This document shows, in pieces, positions 15,611 through 23,785 of a stretch of 64,000 nt of DNA. The notes beneath the pieces were generated by a model. It did no database searches, was not told where the DNA came from, and worked only from the letters and a program-made list of their open reading frames with translations. The stretch is taken from the NCBI GenBank assembly GCA_019247715.1, contig JAFBAO010000104.1, forward strand, positions 20,931-84,930, in the 5' to 3' direction. The first letter of the stretch is position 1. Each line of letters starts with the position of its first letter. This stretch comes from Caulobacteraceae bacterium (GTDB taxonomy: Bacteria > Pseudomonadota > Alphaproteobacteria > Caulobacterales > Caulobacteraceae). Both the position numbers and the translations under genes were made by a program.

Positions 15611-16264
15611 ATGTCCGCGATGCTTCTCCACCTCGCCTCCTACGCGCCCAACGCTCGCGTCGTGACCATGTTCTTGCACGAGAAGGCTCTGGAGCTGCCC
15701 CTGCGCGAGATCACCCACGGACAGAACCGCGAGCCCGCTTTCGTCCGCATGAACCCCATGGGCCAGATCCCGGTGCTGGAGTTCCCTGACGGCTTCTGCC
15801 TCAGCGAGAACGTCGCCATCTGCGAATATCTGGAAGCCCAGAACCCCGACCCGCCGCTGATCGGCGCCGACGACCGGGAGCGGGCGGAGACGCGGATGTG
15901 GGCCCGCCGGCTGGACCTCAACATCTGCGAGCACCTGGCCAACATCACCCGCTTCGGCCTCGCCGAGGACTATTTCCGCAGCCACATCCTGGTGGTTCCG
16001 GAGATCATTCCCGGCCTCGCCGCGATGGTGGAGGATCGGCTGCGCTGGCTGGATCTTCAGATGGGAGACGGTCGGACGTTCGTGTGCGGCGAGCGGTTCA
16101 CGCTGGCCGACATATTGCTGTTCTGCTTCCTGGATTTCGCCGACACGCGGGTCAAACCCGTCGAGCCGGGCCTCACGCGGGTGACCGGATGGCTGGAGCG
16201 GGTCCGCGCGCGCCCGTCGGCCGTGGCGACGCGCCCGCGTTATCCGGACCAGGCCGCCTCATAA
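15611..16264 (+). CDS. Glutathione S-transferase family protein
   Basis: 217 residues. The thioredoxin-fold N-terminal domain starts MLLHLASYAPNARVVTMFLHEKALE and has the cis-Pro and glutathione gamma-Glu site region GQIPVLEF...LSENVAICEYLE. The helical C-terminal domain follows, with FTLADILLFCFLDF as N-capping box. The usual N-terminal catalytic Ser/Tyr/Cys is not obvious beyond Ser/Tyr in ASYAPN. It lies 11 nt after the kinase gene, so it is part of the same operon and may process or conjugate an intermediate. Confidence 0.9.
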   Translation: MSAMLLHLASYAPNARVVTMFLHEKALELPLREITHGQNREPAFVRMNPMGQIPVLEFPDGFCLSENVAICEYLEAQNPDPPLIGADDRERAETRMWARRLDLNICEHLANITRFGLAEDYFRSHILVVPEIIPGLAAMVEDRLRWLDLQMGDGRTFVCGERFTLADILLFCFLDFADTRVKPVEPGLTRVTGWLERVRARPSAVATRPRYPDQAAS

Positions 16265-16276
16265 GCAGGAGACGCC

Positions 16277-16882
16277 ATGCAACGCATCCCGCCGGTCGAT
16301 CCGGCCACCCTGGAAGGGGAGATCGCCGAGGCCTACCGCAACTCCCCCTCGGGGGATAACAACTTCTTCCGGTTGCAGGCTCAGGCGCCGACGGCGTTCT
16401 GGGCCTTGCGCCCGTTCTTCCGGGCGATCTTCGCCGAACTTCAGCTCGATCCCTTCGACCGCGAACTGGTGGTGCTGCTCGTCGCCGCCCTGGAGGGCGG
16501 GGCGTACGAATGGATGCAGCACGAGGTGATCGGCGCATCCATGGGGATCACCCGGGCGCAGATGGACGCCCTCAAGGCCGGCCAGCTGACGAGCCCGCTC
16601 TTCACGCCAAAGCAGCAGGCGCTGCTCGCCTTCGCCAAGCAGGCGGTGGAGGACGTGCGGGTGGACGACCCGACCTTCGCGGCGGCGCACGCGCACTACG
16701 GCCATCGGGAGCTGGTCGAGACCCTCTACACCATCGGCTGCTACATGATGCTGGCCCGCATCAGCGAGGTGGCGCGCCTGGAGCTCGATGCGCCCACCGG
16801 CATCAATTCGCTGCGGGCCGCCGAGGCCGAGGTGAAGGCTAGGCGCGAAGCCGAAGCGGAGGCGCGCGCCGCCGCTGGCTAA
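16277..16882 (+). CDS. Carboxymuconolactone decarboxylase (CMD/AhpD-like) family protein
   Basis: 201 residues with the CMD core FDRELVVLLVAALEGGAYEWMQHEVIGASMG; the final His is conserved but the CxxC of peroxidase-type AhpD is replaced, so it is not a thiol peroxidase. Members without cysteines are often annotated simply as CMD-family proteins; function is open. It is the last gene of the operon starting at 10217, 12 nt after the GST gene, and ends in an Ala/Glu-rich charged tail. Confidence 0.85.
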   Translation: MQRIPPVDPATLEGEIAEAYRNSPSGDNNFFRLQAQAPTAFWALRPFFRAIFAELQLDPFDRELVVLLVAALEGGAYEWMQHEVIGASMGITRAQMDALKAGQLTSPLFTPKQQALLAFAKQAVEDVRVDDPTFAAAHAHYGHRELVETLYTIGCYMMLARISEVARLELDAPTGINSLRAAEAEVKARREAEAEARAAAG

Positions 16883-16894
16883 GGGGCTCAATTA

Positions 16895-16909
16895 GTCAAT
16901 TTACTTGAC
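16895..16909. promoter_or_regulatory. Operator-like palindrome upstream of the marR remnant
   Basis: GTCAA (16895-16899) and TTGAC (16905-16909) flank TTTAC in an A+T-rich patch. MarR proteins commonly bind such short palindromes in their own promoters, and the right arm doubles as a TTGACA -35 element. Confidence 0.45.
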
Positions 16910-16951
16910 AGTCCTTTCGTATTTTCCGGCGTCCCCAGCATGGAGGCGCCG

Positions 16952-17438
16952 ATGAACCAACCGCATCCTGAACAGCCCTGGTATGAGACCACCGTAATTC
17001 CTGCGCTGTTGCGGCATGCCCGCACCGCCTATGGAACGGCGATCCGCAAGGCGCTGGCCGCCGTCGATTGCGACGATGTCCCCAAGAACGGGATGTACGT
17101 CATCGGCGGCCTGACCATGGGCGCCGGCGGCGTTGCGCTGGGCCAGCTCGTCAAGGAGCTCGGCGTCTCCAGGCAAGCGGCCGGGCAATTGGTCGATACA
17201 TTGGTGCTGCGCAGCTATCTCGAACGGGCGCCCGACCCCGACGGCCGCCGCAAAGATCAGCCTCGCCCTCACCGAACGGGGTCGCGCCGCGGCGGCGGCC
17301 CGGGCGGCGGGGCGCGAACGCGTCGACGCCGCCCTGGCGAGCCAGGTCGGGACCGACTGCGTCGCGCAGATGCGCAAGGCGCTGGGCGCTCTTTGCGGCC
17401 TGGGCCGCGAGGAGGGCGGCCCTGACCGCGGCGCTTGA
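16952..17438 (+). pseudogene. MarR-family regulator interrupted by a frameshift
   Basis: The frame from ATG 16952 (GGAGG upstream) encodes a MarR N-terminus with LGQLVKELGVSRQAAGQLVDTLVLRSYLERAPDPDGRR, then runs into low-complexity sequence. The expected continuation, ISLALTERGRAAAAARAAGRERVDAALA, is found one frame over. The switch is at AAA around 17252-17254; removing one A would restore a normal MarR protein of about 161 residues. Either a real inactivating insertion or a sequencing error in a short homopolymer. A palindromic operator-like site upstream is intact. Confidence 0.75.
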
Positions 17439-17452
17439 AGGGCCACCTGCGG

Positions 17453-17689
17453 TCAGTGGCTGGCGGCGATGATCGAGGCGATGAGCCCGGTGGCGGCGGC
17501 GGCCATGACGTAGCGTCCATCCACCTCGCGCCATTCGTAGCCGCGCTGTCCCCTGGCCCAATCCGCCCCCGCCATCCGGGCCCCCGGCCGCCAGTCGCCA
17601 TGCTGCGGGTGGCCGCCCCGGTCGTGGTCGCCGCGAGGCTGGGCCGTCGCCGTCGGCCGCTGCGGGAAACACCCGTGCAACATAGGCAT
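17453..17689 (-). CDS. RcnB-like protein fragment
   Basis: 78 residues ending with DWARGQRGYEWREVDGRYVMAAAATGLIASII, the conserved tail of RcnB-type periplasmic proteins linked to nickel/cobalt homeostasis. Family members have an N-terminal signal peptide; here the N-terminus (MPMLHGCFPQRP...) is His/Gly/Arg-rich without one, and no other frame supplies it. It is therefore probably truncated or degenerate. It lies tail to tail with the marR remnant. Confidence 0.5.
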   Translation of the reverse strand: MPMLHGCFPQRPTATAQPRGDHDRGGHPQHGDWRPGARMAGADWARGQRGYEWREVDGRYVMAAAATGLIASIIAASH

Positions 17690-17743
17690 GTGACCGAGCC
17701 TGGCTGGCGCGCCGCGGCGTGGATGCGAGCCATGGAGGTGCGG

Positions 17744-19474
17744 GTGACGCCAGAGCCTGTCCTGCGGCGCGCGCACCCGGCCCTCCGGGCGCCGTTCAAC
17801 GTCTGGGACCTCGCGGCTCTGTTGCTGATCGTCGGGGTTTTCGTGGCCCTTTCGCACGGCGCCCGGGAGACCATCGCGCCGCTGCGGACCCTGGCTCAGA
17901 CGCCCATCAGCCTCGATCCCTGGCGGCTGCCCGAGTACGCGGTGCGCACCAGCCTGAGGATGATCGCGGCCATGGCCGCCTCGCTCGTCTTCACCTTCTC
18001 CTACGCCACCTTGGCGGCCAAGAGCCGGCACGCCGGCATGGTGCTGGTTCCGCTTCTGGACATCCTCCAGTCGGTTCCGGTGCTGGGGTTCCTCTCGTTC
18101 ACGGTGACCGGCTTCATGGCGCTGGCGCCCGGGAACGTCCTCGGGGTGGAGTTCGCCTCGATCTTCGCCGTCTTCACCGCCCAGGCCTGGAACATGGCGT
18201 TCAGCCTCTACCAATCGCTGAAGGTCATCCCCGCCGACCTGGATGAGGCGGCCAATTCCTTCGGCCTCACGCCGTGGCAGAAGTTCTGGCGCCTGGAGGC
18301 GCCCTTCGCCGCCCCCGCGCTCATCTGGAACATGATGATGTCCATGGCCGGCGGCTGGTTCTTCGTCACCGCTTCCGAGGCGCTAACGATCGGCCAGACC
18401 ACCGTAACCCTTCCCGGGGTGGGATCCTATATCGCGCTCGCCAACGAGCGCCAGGACTACGCCGCGGTGGGCTGGGCCATCGTGGCCATGGCGGCGACGA
18501 TCCTGATCTTCGATCAGCTCGTCTTCAGGCCGCTGGTGGCCTGGGCCGAGAAGTTCCATTTCGAGCAGACGGCCACGGCCGAGCCGCCGAGGTCGTGGGT
18601 GCTCGACCTTCTGCGCCGGACACGACTGATGGCCGCCATCGGCAGGCCTGTCGGCGCGGCGCTGAGATACGCAGCGGGATTTCGGATCTTCTCGCGCCGG
18701 CCCGCGGACCGGGGGGCGCAGGGAGCCGGGGCCACCTTCGACGTTCTCTGGATCGCCGCGGTGCTGCTGCTCGTCGTCCTGGCGGCCGCCCAGATCTTCC
18801 GGTTCGTCGCCCGCGAGCTTTCCTGGGGCGATCTGGTCGACGCCGTCGTGCTCGGCGGCTTCACGCTCGTCCGGGTGGCGGTGCTGATCGCTCTGGCCTC
18901 GGTGGTGTGGACGCCGATCGGCGTCTGGATCGGACTGCGCCCCAAGGCGGCCGAGGCGGTGCAGCCCATCGCCCAGTTCCTGGCGGCCTTTCCGGTCAAC
19001 CTGCTCTATGGCGCGGTAGTCTCGATCATCGTCATGGCGCGCCTGGATCCCAACGTCTTTCTCAGCCCGCTGATGATCCTGGGGACCCAGTGGTACATCC
19101 TCTTCAACGTCATCGCCGGCGCCTCGGCCTATCCCACCGACCTGAAGCAGGCGGCCCAGACATTCCGGGTGGGAGGCTGGCTGTGGTGGCGCCGGGTGAT
19201 GGCGCCCGGCGTGCTGCCCTATTTCGTCACCGGGGCCCTCACCGCCAGCGGCGGGGCCTGGAACGCCGCCATCGTCTCCGAAGTGGCCTCCTGGGGGCGC
19301 GACCATCTGCGCGCCGCGGGGCTTGGCGCCTACATCGCAGACGCCACCGCGGCCGGCGACTACCCACGCATCGTCCTCGGGGTGGCGGTGATGTCGGTGT
19401 TCGTGGTGGCGCTCAACAGGACGGTGTGGCGTCCGCTCTATCGCCTCGCCGAAGAAAAGTACCGCTTCGCCTGA
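17744..19474 (+). CDS. ABC transporter permease, two fused membrane domains
   Basis: About 576 residues with two copies of a binding-protein-type permease domain. EAA-like loops are EAANSFGLTPWQKFWRLEAPFAAPALIWN in the first half and QAAQTFRVGGWLWWRRVMAPGVLPYFVTG in the second. This resembles NitT/TauT (nitrate, sulfonate, bicarbonate) permeases fused in tandem. GGAGG precedes GTG 17744; upstream ATGs at 17723 and 17732 are alternatives. The ATPase gene follows after 10 nt. No periplasmic binding-protein gene is nearby, so substrate is unknown. Confidence 0.88.
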   Translation: MTPEPVLRRAHPALRAPFNVWDLAALLLIVGVFVALSHGARETIAPLRTLAQTPISLDPWRLPEYAVRTSLRMIAAMAASLVFTFSYATLAAKSRHAGMVLVPLLDILQSVPVLGFLSFTVTGFMALAPGNVLGVEFASIFAVFTAQAWNMAFSLYQSLKVIPADLDEAANSFGLTPWQKFWRLEAPFAAPALIWNMMMSMAGGWFFVTASEALTIGQTTVTLPGVGSYIALANERQDYAAVGWAIVAMAATILIFDQLVFRPLVAWAEKFHFEQTATAEPPRSWVLDLLRRTRLMAAIGRPVGAALRYAAGFRIFSRRPADRGAQGAGATFDVLWIAAVLLLVVLAAAQIFRFVARELSWGDLVDAVVLGGFTLVRVAVLIALASVVWTPIGVWIGLRPKAAEAVQPIAQFLAAFPVNLLYGAVVSIIVMARLDPNVFLSPLMILGTQWYILFNVIAGASAYPTDLKQAAQTFRVGGWLWWRRVMAPGVLPYFVTGALTASGGAWNAAIVSEVASWGRDHLRAAGLGAYIADATAAGDYPRIVLGVAVMSVFVVALNRTVWRPLYRLAEEKYRFA

Positions 19475-19484
19475 AGGAGAGCCC

Positions 19485-20795
19485 ATGCCGAAACCGCCTG
19501 ACGCTCAGCGCCTTCTGGAAGTCCAGGGCGTCCGCATGGCCTATGGCGCCGGCGGCAAGGGCCCCTTGGTGCTCGACGGCGTCAACCTCGCCATCGATGA
19601 AGGCGAGATCGTCGCCATGCTCGGACGGTCGGGTTCCGGCAAGTCTTCGCTCCTGCGCATCATCGCCGGCCTGCTGAAGGCCACCAGCGGGCGCGCACTC
19701 TGGCGCGGCGCGCCCATCCAGGGCCCCAATCCGGGCGTCGCCATGGTCTTCCAGAGCTTCGCCCTGTTTCCCTGGCTGACGGTCGAGGAGAACGTGGAGT
19801 TGGGCCTCGAAGCCCAGCGGGTCGCGGCCCGCGAGCGTGAGCGGCGCGCCTCGGAAGCCATCGCACTGATCGGCCTCGGCGGGTTCGAGCGCGCCTTCCC
19901 CAAGGAGCTGTCCGGGGGCATGCGCCAGCGGGTGGGATTCGCGCGCGCTTTGGTGACGCACCCCGAGCTGCTGCTGATGGACGAGCCCTTCTCGGCCCTC
20001 GACGTTCTCACGGCCGAGACCATGCGCACCGACATCATCGACCTCTGGATCGAAGGTCGCCTGCCGATCCGCTCGATCCTGATGGTCACCCACAACATCG
20101 AGGAGGCGGTGCTGATGAGCGACCGCATCCTGATCCTCTCGTCCAATCCCGGCCGGATCATCGCCGAGATCACCATCACCCTACCGCACCCGCGCAACCG
20201 CGACGACCCGCGCTTCCGCCAGCAGGTGGACGACATCTACGCGCGGATGACCGCCAGGGCGCCGGGGGACAAGGGCGATGGGCGGGGGGCGCAGGGGTTC
20301 CCGGGGGTCGGCGTCGGCATGGCGCTGCCGCCCGTCTCCACCAACGAGCTCGCCGGACTCATGGAGACCCTGGCCGCCGCGCCGGACGGCCGCGCCGACC
20401 TGCCGGCGCTCGCCGAGGAGCTGAACTTCGAGGTCGACGACCTGTTTCCCATCGCCGAGACGCTGCAGCTGCTGCGGTTCGCCGAGGTGGACGCCGGCGA
20501 CATCCAGCTGACGGCGGCCGGGCGGCGCTTCGCCGAAGCGGATCTCGAGGAGCGCAAGCGGCTCTTCGCCGAGCACCTCGTCGCCTATGTGCCGCTGGCC
20601 GCCCTCATCAAGCGCGTTCTCGATGAGCGCCACAATCATCGGGCGAGAGCGACCCGGTTCTCCGAGGAGCTGGAGGACTTCATGTCGGAGGACTATGCGG
20701 AGGAGACGCTGAAAGCGGTCGTGGGCTGGTGCCGCTTCGCGGAGCTCTTCGCCTACGACGAGGCCGATCAGACCTTCAGCCTGGAAGACGGGTGA
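19485..20795 (+). CDS. ABC transporter ATPase with C-terminal AAA-associated domain
   Basis: 436 residues. Walker A GRSGSGKSS at 47-55, signature LSGGM at 142-146, Walker B LLLMDEP at 162-168, and the switch His in MVTHNIEEAV. Residues about 285-436 form the AAA-associated C-terminal domain (ELAGLMETLAA...FSEELEDFMSEDYAEETLKAVVGWCRFAELF) found in a subgroup of nitrate/sulfonate-type ATPases. With the fused permease upstream it makes a complete transporter minus a binding protein. Confidence 0.92.
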   Translation: MPKPPDAQRLLEVQGVRMAYGAGGKGPLVLDGVNLAIDEGEIVAMLGRSGSGKSSLLRIIAGLLKATSGRALWRGAPIQGPNPGVAMVFQSFALFPWLTVEENVELGLEAQRVAARERERRASEAIALIGLGGFERAFPKELSGGMRQRVGFARALVTHPELLLMDEPFSALDVLTAETMRTDIIDLWIEGRLPIRSILMVTHNIEEAVLMSDRILILSSNPGRIIAEITITLPHPRNRDDPRFRQQVDDIYARMTARAPGDKGDGRGAQGFPGVGVGMALPPVSTNELAGLMETLAAAPDGRADLPALAEELNFEVDDLFPIAETLQLLRFAEVDAGDIQLTAAGRRFAEADLEERKRLFAEHLVAYVPLAALIKRVLDERHNHRARATRFSEELEDFMSEDYAEETLKAVVGWCRFAELFAYDEADQTFSLEDG

Positions 20796-20924
20796 GGCCC
20801 GTACGGAGCGGCCGCATGACGACGCTGTAACCGCGCAGACCACGGTCCGTCACATCCGCCGTCCACGCTGACCGCTGACGCCTGCCTCGTCCCGGTGCGG
20901 TGCGTTTGGGCTATGGAGTGGCGG

Positions 20925-21221
20925 ATGAAGCGTTGGATGCCGGTCGGAGCGGCGCTGCTCTTGGCTAGCGGCGTTTGGAGCGCGGCGGCGGCGCAGGGCG
21001 CGGCCGGCGCCTCGGGCGGGGTCCGATCGGCCTGCCAGGCCGAGTTGGACAAGCTCTGCCCCGACGCCGCCGCCCAAGGACGCGGCGCGTTCCAATGCCT
21101 TCGACAGCACGAGGACGCCCTTCCGGACGCCTGCAAATCGGCCATGGCGATCGCCAGAGCCAACCACCACGCTCACGGCGGATGGTCCGGGCCAGGGGAA
21201 ACGCCGACGCCCCAGAACTGA
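20925..21221 (+). CDS. Secreted cysteine-rich-repeat protein
   Basis: 98 residues. MKRWMPVGAALLLASGVWSAAAAQ is a Sec signal peptide; the mature part has CQAELDKLCPD...FQCLRQHEDALPDACKSAM, one cysteine-rich (GLG1-type) repeat whose four cysteines could form two disulfides. Function unknown; likely periplasmic. The ATG at 20925 is chosen because it starts the signal directly; in-frame starts at 20895 and 20913 would extend it. Confidence 0.75.
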   Translation: MKRWMPVGAALLLASGVWSAAAAQGAAGASGGVRSACQAELDKLCPDAAAQGRGAFQCLRQHEDALPDACKSAMAIARANHHAHGGWSGPGETPTPQN

Positions 21222-21266
21222 GGCGCCCGCCCCGTTCCTAACAGCGTGGCCGCGCCGGACCTCCCC

Positions 21267-22598
21267 TCACGCCACCCCCGTCGTCCGCCGGCTGTGGGTA
21301 TTCTCGGCGTGCGGCAGGCCGAGGTGCTCGCGCAGCGTCGAGCCTTCGTATTCGGTGCGGAAATAGCCGCGCCGGCGCAGCACCGGGACCACCAGCTCGA
21401 TGAAGTTCGCGATCCCTTGCGCGGGCGTTCCCAGTCCCAGGATGAAGCCGTCCGCCGCCCTCGTCTCGAACCAGTTGACGAGCGCGTCGGCCACCCGCTC
21501 GGGGCCGCCGACGAACTGGGGCCTGGGCGTGGCGACCCGCATGGCCGTCTCCAGCAGCGTCAGGCCGTTGGCCTTGGCGTAGCTCTTGAACCGCGCCGCG
21601 GCGCTCTGATAGGCCTCCTTGCCGGCCGTCTCGTCCAGTTCGGGAAAAGGGGCGTTCGGATCGTACTGGCTGAAATCGAAGCCGCCGAAGGTCCAGCTCA
21701 GGTAGCCCAGGGCCTCGTCCGGGGTCACGAGCTCGCAGAAGTCCTTGTAGAGCCGCTCGGCCTCCTCGTCGGTGGAGCCCACGAAGGCGCCGATCGCCAC
21801 CATCATCAGCGGCTCGGCCCGCCTTTCGAACGTCTTGGCCTTCTCCTTGACGGCCGCGTAGTAGGCCTGGGCCTCCTTGAGCGAGCGGGTGCCGCCGAAG
21901 ATCGCGTCGGCGAACTGGGCGGCGAAAGCCTGGCCGGCGCCGGAAGCGCCGGCCTGGAAGACCACCGGCTGGCCCTGTCGCGACCGCTGCAGGTTGAGGG
22001 GCCCGCGGACCTTGAAGTGCTCGCCCTGGAAGTCGAGCCGGTGCAGCTTGCTGGTGTCGGCGAACAGGCGGCGGGCCTTGTCGTAGACGAAGGCGTCGTC
22101 CTCCCAGGAGTCCCACAGTCCGCGCACCACCTGGATGAATTCCGTCGCCCGCGCATAGCGCTCGGCGTGGCTGAGGCTTTCGTCGAGCCCATAGTTGAGG
22201 CCGGCGCCCGGCTCGGCGGTGGTGACCGCGTTCCAACCGGCGCGGCCGCCGCTCATGACGTCCAGCGATCCGATCTGGCGGGCGAGGTTGTAGGGCTCGG
22301 TGTAGGAGGTCGACATCGTCGCCACCAGGCCGATCTCGGAGGTGACCGAAGCCAGACCCGACAGCAGCGAGACCGGCTCGAGGTGGCTGAGCCCGTAGGG
22401 TGACGAGTTGGCGTCGCAGTAGGGGCTGTCGGTGTAGAAGAAGAAGTCGAATTTCGCCGCTTCGGCGCGCTTCACGAGGTCCAGGAAGAAGTCGAAGTTC
22501 ACGCTGGCGTTGGAAGGCAGGCTAGGCTGACGCCAGGTCCATTTGGTCATTCCTGCCGCGTGGGTGAGGAATCCCAGCTTCATCTGACGGCCGACCAT
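21267..22598 (-). CDS. FMN-dependent monooxygenase, NtaA/SnaA/DszA type
   Basis: 443 residues of the bacterial luciferase-like fold. YNLARQIGSLDVMSGGRAGWNAVTT and HAERYARATEFIQVVRGLWDSWEDDA are hallmarks of the NtaA/SnaA/DszA group (nitrilotriacetate, pristinamycin or sulfone monooxygenases using FMNH2). GGGAGGAG 7 nt upstream supports the ATG at 22598. With the nearby ABC transporter of sulfonate/nitrate type it may take part in oxidising an imported small compound; that link is only positional. A flavin reductase partner was not seen in the window. Confidence 0.9.
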   Translation of the reverse strand: MVGRQMKLGFLTHAAGMTKWTWRQPSLPSNASVNFDFFLDLVKRAEAAKFDFFFYTDSPYCDANSSPYGLSHLEPVSLLSGLASVTSEIGLVATMSTSYTEPYNLARQIGSLDVMSGGRAGWNAVTTAEPGAGLNYGLDESLSHAERYARATEFIQVVRGLWDSWEDDAFVYDKARRLFADTSKLHRLDFQGEHFKVRGPLNLQRSRQGQPVVFQAGASGAGQAFAAQFADAIFGGTRSLKEAQAYYAAVKEKAKTFERRAEPLMMVAIGAFVGSTDEEAERLYKDFCELVTPDEALGYLSWTFGGFDFSQYDPNAPFPELDETAGKEAYQSAAARFKSYAKANGLTLLETAMRVATPRPQFVGGPERVADALVNWFETRAADGFILGLGTPAQGIANFIELVVPVLRRRGYFRTEYEGSTLREHLGLPHAENTHSRRTTGVA

Positions 22599-22819
22599 GG
22601 CGCAACTCCTCCCGAACAGGAGCGGGGGCCGCTCCGGGTGCAGCAGTTCTTGGCGCAAGCCGACCTAATCCGCCACCCAATTGCGTTGACGGATGCGCGG
22701 GCCGTCCTTGATACTGCCAGCAAGTTCGCTGCAGCGCCTGCCCTGACGATCAGGCGAGCTCCGAATTCAGCCTGGAACGAAGTCGTCGCCGCCAGGGCGA
22801 CACGGCACGCGGAGGAATT

Positions 22820-23635
22820 ATGTCGGAAACCCGGGCCGCCGAGCCGGCCGCCACCGAAGAGCCGGCCGTCCTTTACGAACTGAAGGACAAGGTGGCGATC
22901 GTCACCTTGAACCGGCCGCATCGCCACAACGCCCTGGACGACGCGTCGGCGATCCTGCTGGGCGAGCTCATGGACCGGGCTCGGGACGACACCGAGGCCC
23001 GGGTGACGCTGCTGCGGGGAAACGGACCCTCGTTTTGCGCCGGGCGCGACACCGCGGTGCTGGGCAAGCGGGTGACGGGCCTCAGCGACTTCGAGCACCT
23101 GAGCCGCAGCCTGCGCAAGAAGATCGGCATGCTGGATTCGCAGAAGCCGATCATCGCCGCCCTCCACGGCCACGTCATCGGGGGCGGCTTCCAGAACGCG
23201 CTGAAGGCGGACATCCGCATCGCCGCGGACGACGCCAAGATGCGCCTGCCGGAGATCGACTGGGGCATCATGAGCGACGGCGGCGCCACCTCGCTTATCG
23301 CCGCCCTGGCGGGGCCCTCGCGAGCCAAGCTGCTGATCATGACCGGGCGCAGCTTCTCGGCGCGGGAGGCGCTGGAGTGGGGGCTGGTGGATATCGTGGT
23401 GCCGCGCGATCGCCTGGACGAGGAAGCCATGGCGCTCGCCCGCGACATCGCCGCCAAGCCGCCGATGAACGTCATGCTCGCCAAGCAGCTGGTGGACGCG
23501 CTCTACGGCCCTGCGATCCGCGAGAACCTGCGCAACGAGATGGTGGCGCTCACCGCCATCTATAAGTCCGAGGACTACCAGGAAGCGCGCGCCGCCCGGG
23601 CCGAAAAGCGCGAGGCCAGTTTCAAGGGGCGTTGA
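22820..23635 (+). CDS. Enoyl-CoA hydratase/isomerase family protein
   Basis: 271 residues of the crotonase fold. LNRPHRHNALDD and the oxyanion-hole segment ALHGHVIGGGFQNALKADIRIAADDAKMRLPEIDWG are clear; the usual hydratase Glu pair lies around LPEIDWGIMSDGG. GGAGGAATT just upstream of ATG 22820 is an excellent ribosome site. It is divergent from the monooxygenase gene, with TTGACG and GATACT in the 221-bp gap as possible promoter elements, and an MFS carrier follows after 150 bp. Confidence 0.9.
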   Translation: MSETRAAEPAATEEPAVLYELKDKVAIVTLNRPHRHNALDDASAILLGELMDRARDDTEARVTLLRGNGPSFCAGRDTAVLGKRVTGLSDFEHLSRSLRKKIGMLDSQKPIIAALHGHVIGGGFQNALKADIRIAADDAKMRLPEIDWGIMSDGGATSLIAALAGPSRAKLLIMTGRSFSAREALEWGLVDIVVPRDRLDEEAMALARDIAAKPPMNVMLAKQLVDALYGPAIRENLRNEMVALTAIYKSEDYQEARAARAEKREASFKGR

Positions 23636-23785
23636 GGCAGGCCGGCGCGGCGCTCGGGCGCCTGCGCCGCTGGGCCGATCCGGCCGGGAAGATCCGCCGG
23701 CGAACGTTCCGCGAGGGGGAGTAAGCGTGCCGTCATCAGCAAGCCGGACTTCGCCGGCCGCGCATTCGTCCCGGAGCGAGGGGCG

